A stretch of 5,742 bases of DNA from positions 1-5,742 of the forward strand of contig JALULG010000018.1 of the NCBI GenBank assembly GCA_027040785.1. The letters are read 5' to 3'. The first letter of the stretch is position 1. Each line of letters opens with the position of its first letter. Below the pieces are notes generated by a model. It was not told the origin of the DNA, searched no databases, and was given only the letters and a program-made list of their open reading frames with translations. Both the position numbers and the translations under genes were made by a program. Shown piece after piece: positions 5,321-5,742 of this stretch. Origin of the DNA: a bacterium. Lineage in GTDB: Bacteria > Patescibacteriota > Patescibacteriia > JAACEG01.

Positions 5321-5674
5321 TTAAGTGTTGATCCAGGTAATCGTTAAAGAACTTATTAAAAAAATTATTTGAACATATAAACTTGTTCCGCAAAAAAGAT
5401 AACTGATAAATTTATTTTTAAAATAAAGAAATAATGCGAGAGTGAAATTTATTAAAAAAACTAAAAAAGCCAATAATGGTATAATGAAAATTTTTTTCCA
5501 AGCACCTAAATAATCAATTCCAAAATAAATATTGTAATGCAATGGAATCGGATCGGAAGTTTTGGGGATTTTAAATAAGTTTATTAACATTAAGGCAATT
5601 AATGATAAACTTAAAATCACCCAAAAAATAATTATTTTATCTTTCAGGAAAAATTTTAGAATATTTTTGAACAT
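5321..5674 (-). CDS. Hypothetical three-helix membrane protein with a DUF1648-like loop
   Basis: This 117-residue protein has three hydrophobic segments, at about 14-34, 62-84 and 91-113, and a basic N-terminus (MFKNILKFFLKDK). The loop between helices 1 and 2 contains DPIPLHYNIYFGIDYLGAW (41-59). Its P-x-H-[FY]-N ... G ... D ... W pattern recalls the DUF1648 segment of SdpI/YwoF-type membrane proteins. The similarity is short, and function is unknown. It is the first gene of a tight cluster with a GT4 glycosyltransferase (4 nt gap) and an MFS transporter. A good promoter lies just upstream, with a predicted 5' leader of only about 7 nt and no Shine-Dalgarno sequence. The ATG at 5672-5674 is the only sensible start, as the promoter lies directly before it. 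Confidence 0.8.
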   Translation of the reverse strand: MFKNILKFFLKDKIIIFWVILSLSLIALMLINLFKIPKTSDPIPLHYNIYFGIDYLGAWKKIFIIPLLAFLVFLINFTLALFLYFKNKFISYLFCGTSLYVQIIFLISSLTITWINT

Positions 5675-5687
5675 AATCTTAATTGAT

Positions 5688-5716
5688 ATTTTATCTAAAA
5701 AAAATCATCTTGGCAA
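5688..5716 (-). promoter_or_regulatory. Sigma-70-type promoter for the membrane protein-GT4-MFS cluster
   Basis: The -35 box TTGCCA (5711-5716) and the -10 box TAAAAT (5688-5693) each match consensus at five of six positions, and the spacer is exactly 17 nt, including a run of eight T. The predicted start of transcription is near 5681, about 7 nt before the first ATG, so the mRNA would be almost leaderless. This is the best-matching promoter in the window. Confidence 0.7.
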
Positions 5717-5742
5717 ATTTTTAAATAAAGGAATATTGTGTT

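Noticed and set aside
1..5742. Recoded UGA (UGA as glycine, as in Gracilibacteria/SR1)
   Set aside because: The genes are full length under the standard code with ordinary GGN glycine codons and no required in-frame TGA; all visible stops are TAA.

Overview
This is a strongly AT-rich window in which every supportable gene lies on the minus strand, so transcription runs from high to low coordinates. All seven complete genes end in TAA, and the standard code reads through them without difficulty. The combination of low G+C, compact spacing, no encoded tRNA CCA, mostly absent Shine-Dalgarno sequences and short divergent proteins suggests a Candidate Phyla Radiation (Patescibacteria, perhaps Parcubacteria-like) genome. 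That placement is inference; an AT-rich Firmicute or other lineage cannot be excluded from the sequence alone.

Two transcription units are visible. The upstream unit (5716 down to 3060) starts at a good sigma-70-type promoter almost touching the first start codon. It encodes a small three-helix membrane protein, a GT4-family glycosyltransferase and an MFS-type transporter. The first two genes are separated by 4 nt, and the last two overlap by 14 nt, so this looks like a translationally coupled envelope or glycan module.

The second unit (3038 down to the left edge) starts at a promoter just after the transporter stop. It contains tRNA-Tyr(GUA), then a structured leader of about 100 nt with two long tandem hairpins, then rpsB (ribosomal protein S2), tsf (EF-Ts), a 101-residue cysteine-rich protein of unknown function, pyrH (UMP kinase) and the start of a PSP1/RicT-like gene cut by the window edge. 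The classical bacterial order rpsB-tsf-pyrH-frr is recognisable, but an unknown zinc-ribbon-like gene sits between tsf and pyrH, and a PSP1-like gene takes the usual frr position.

The most interesting non-coding signals are the double-hairpin rpsB leader, where the same 10-nt motif recurs in both hairpins (candidate S2 autoregulatory site), and a perfect 11-bp hairpin with a U tract just upstream of the pyrH start (terminator or attenuator inside the operon). No mobile elements, CRISPR arrays or rRNA genes were seen, and no gene-free stretch exceeds 300 bases: the longest (2754 to 3059) is filled by the tRNA, its promoter and the rpsB leader.
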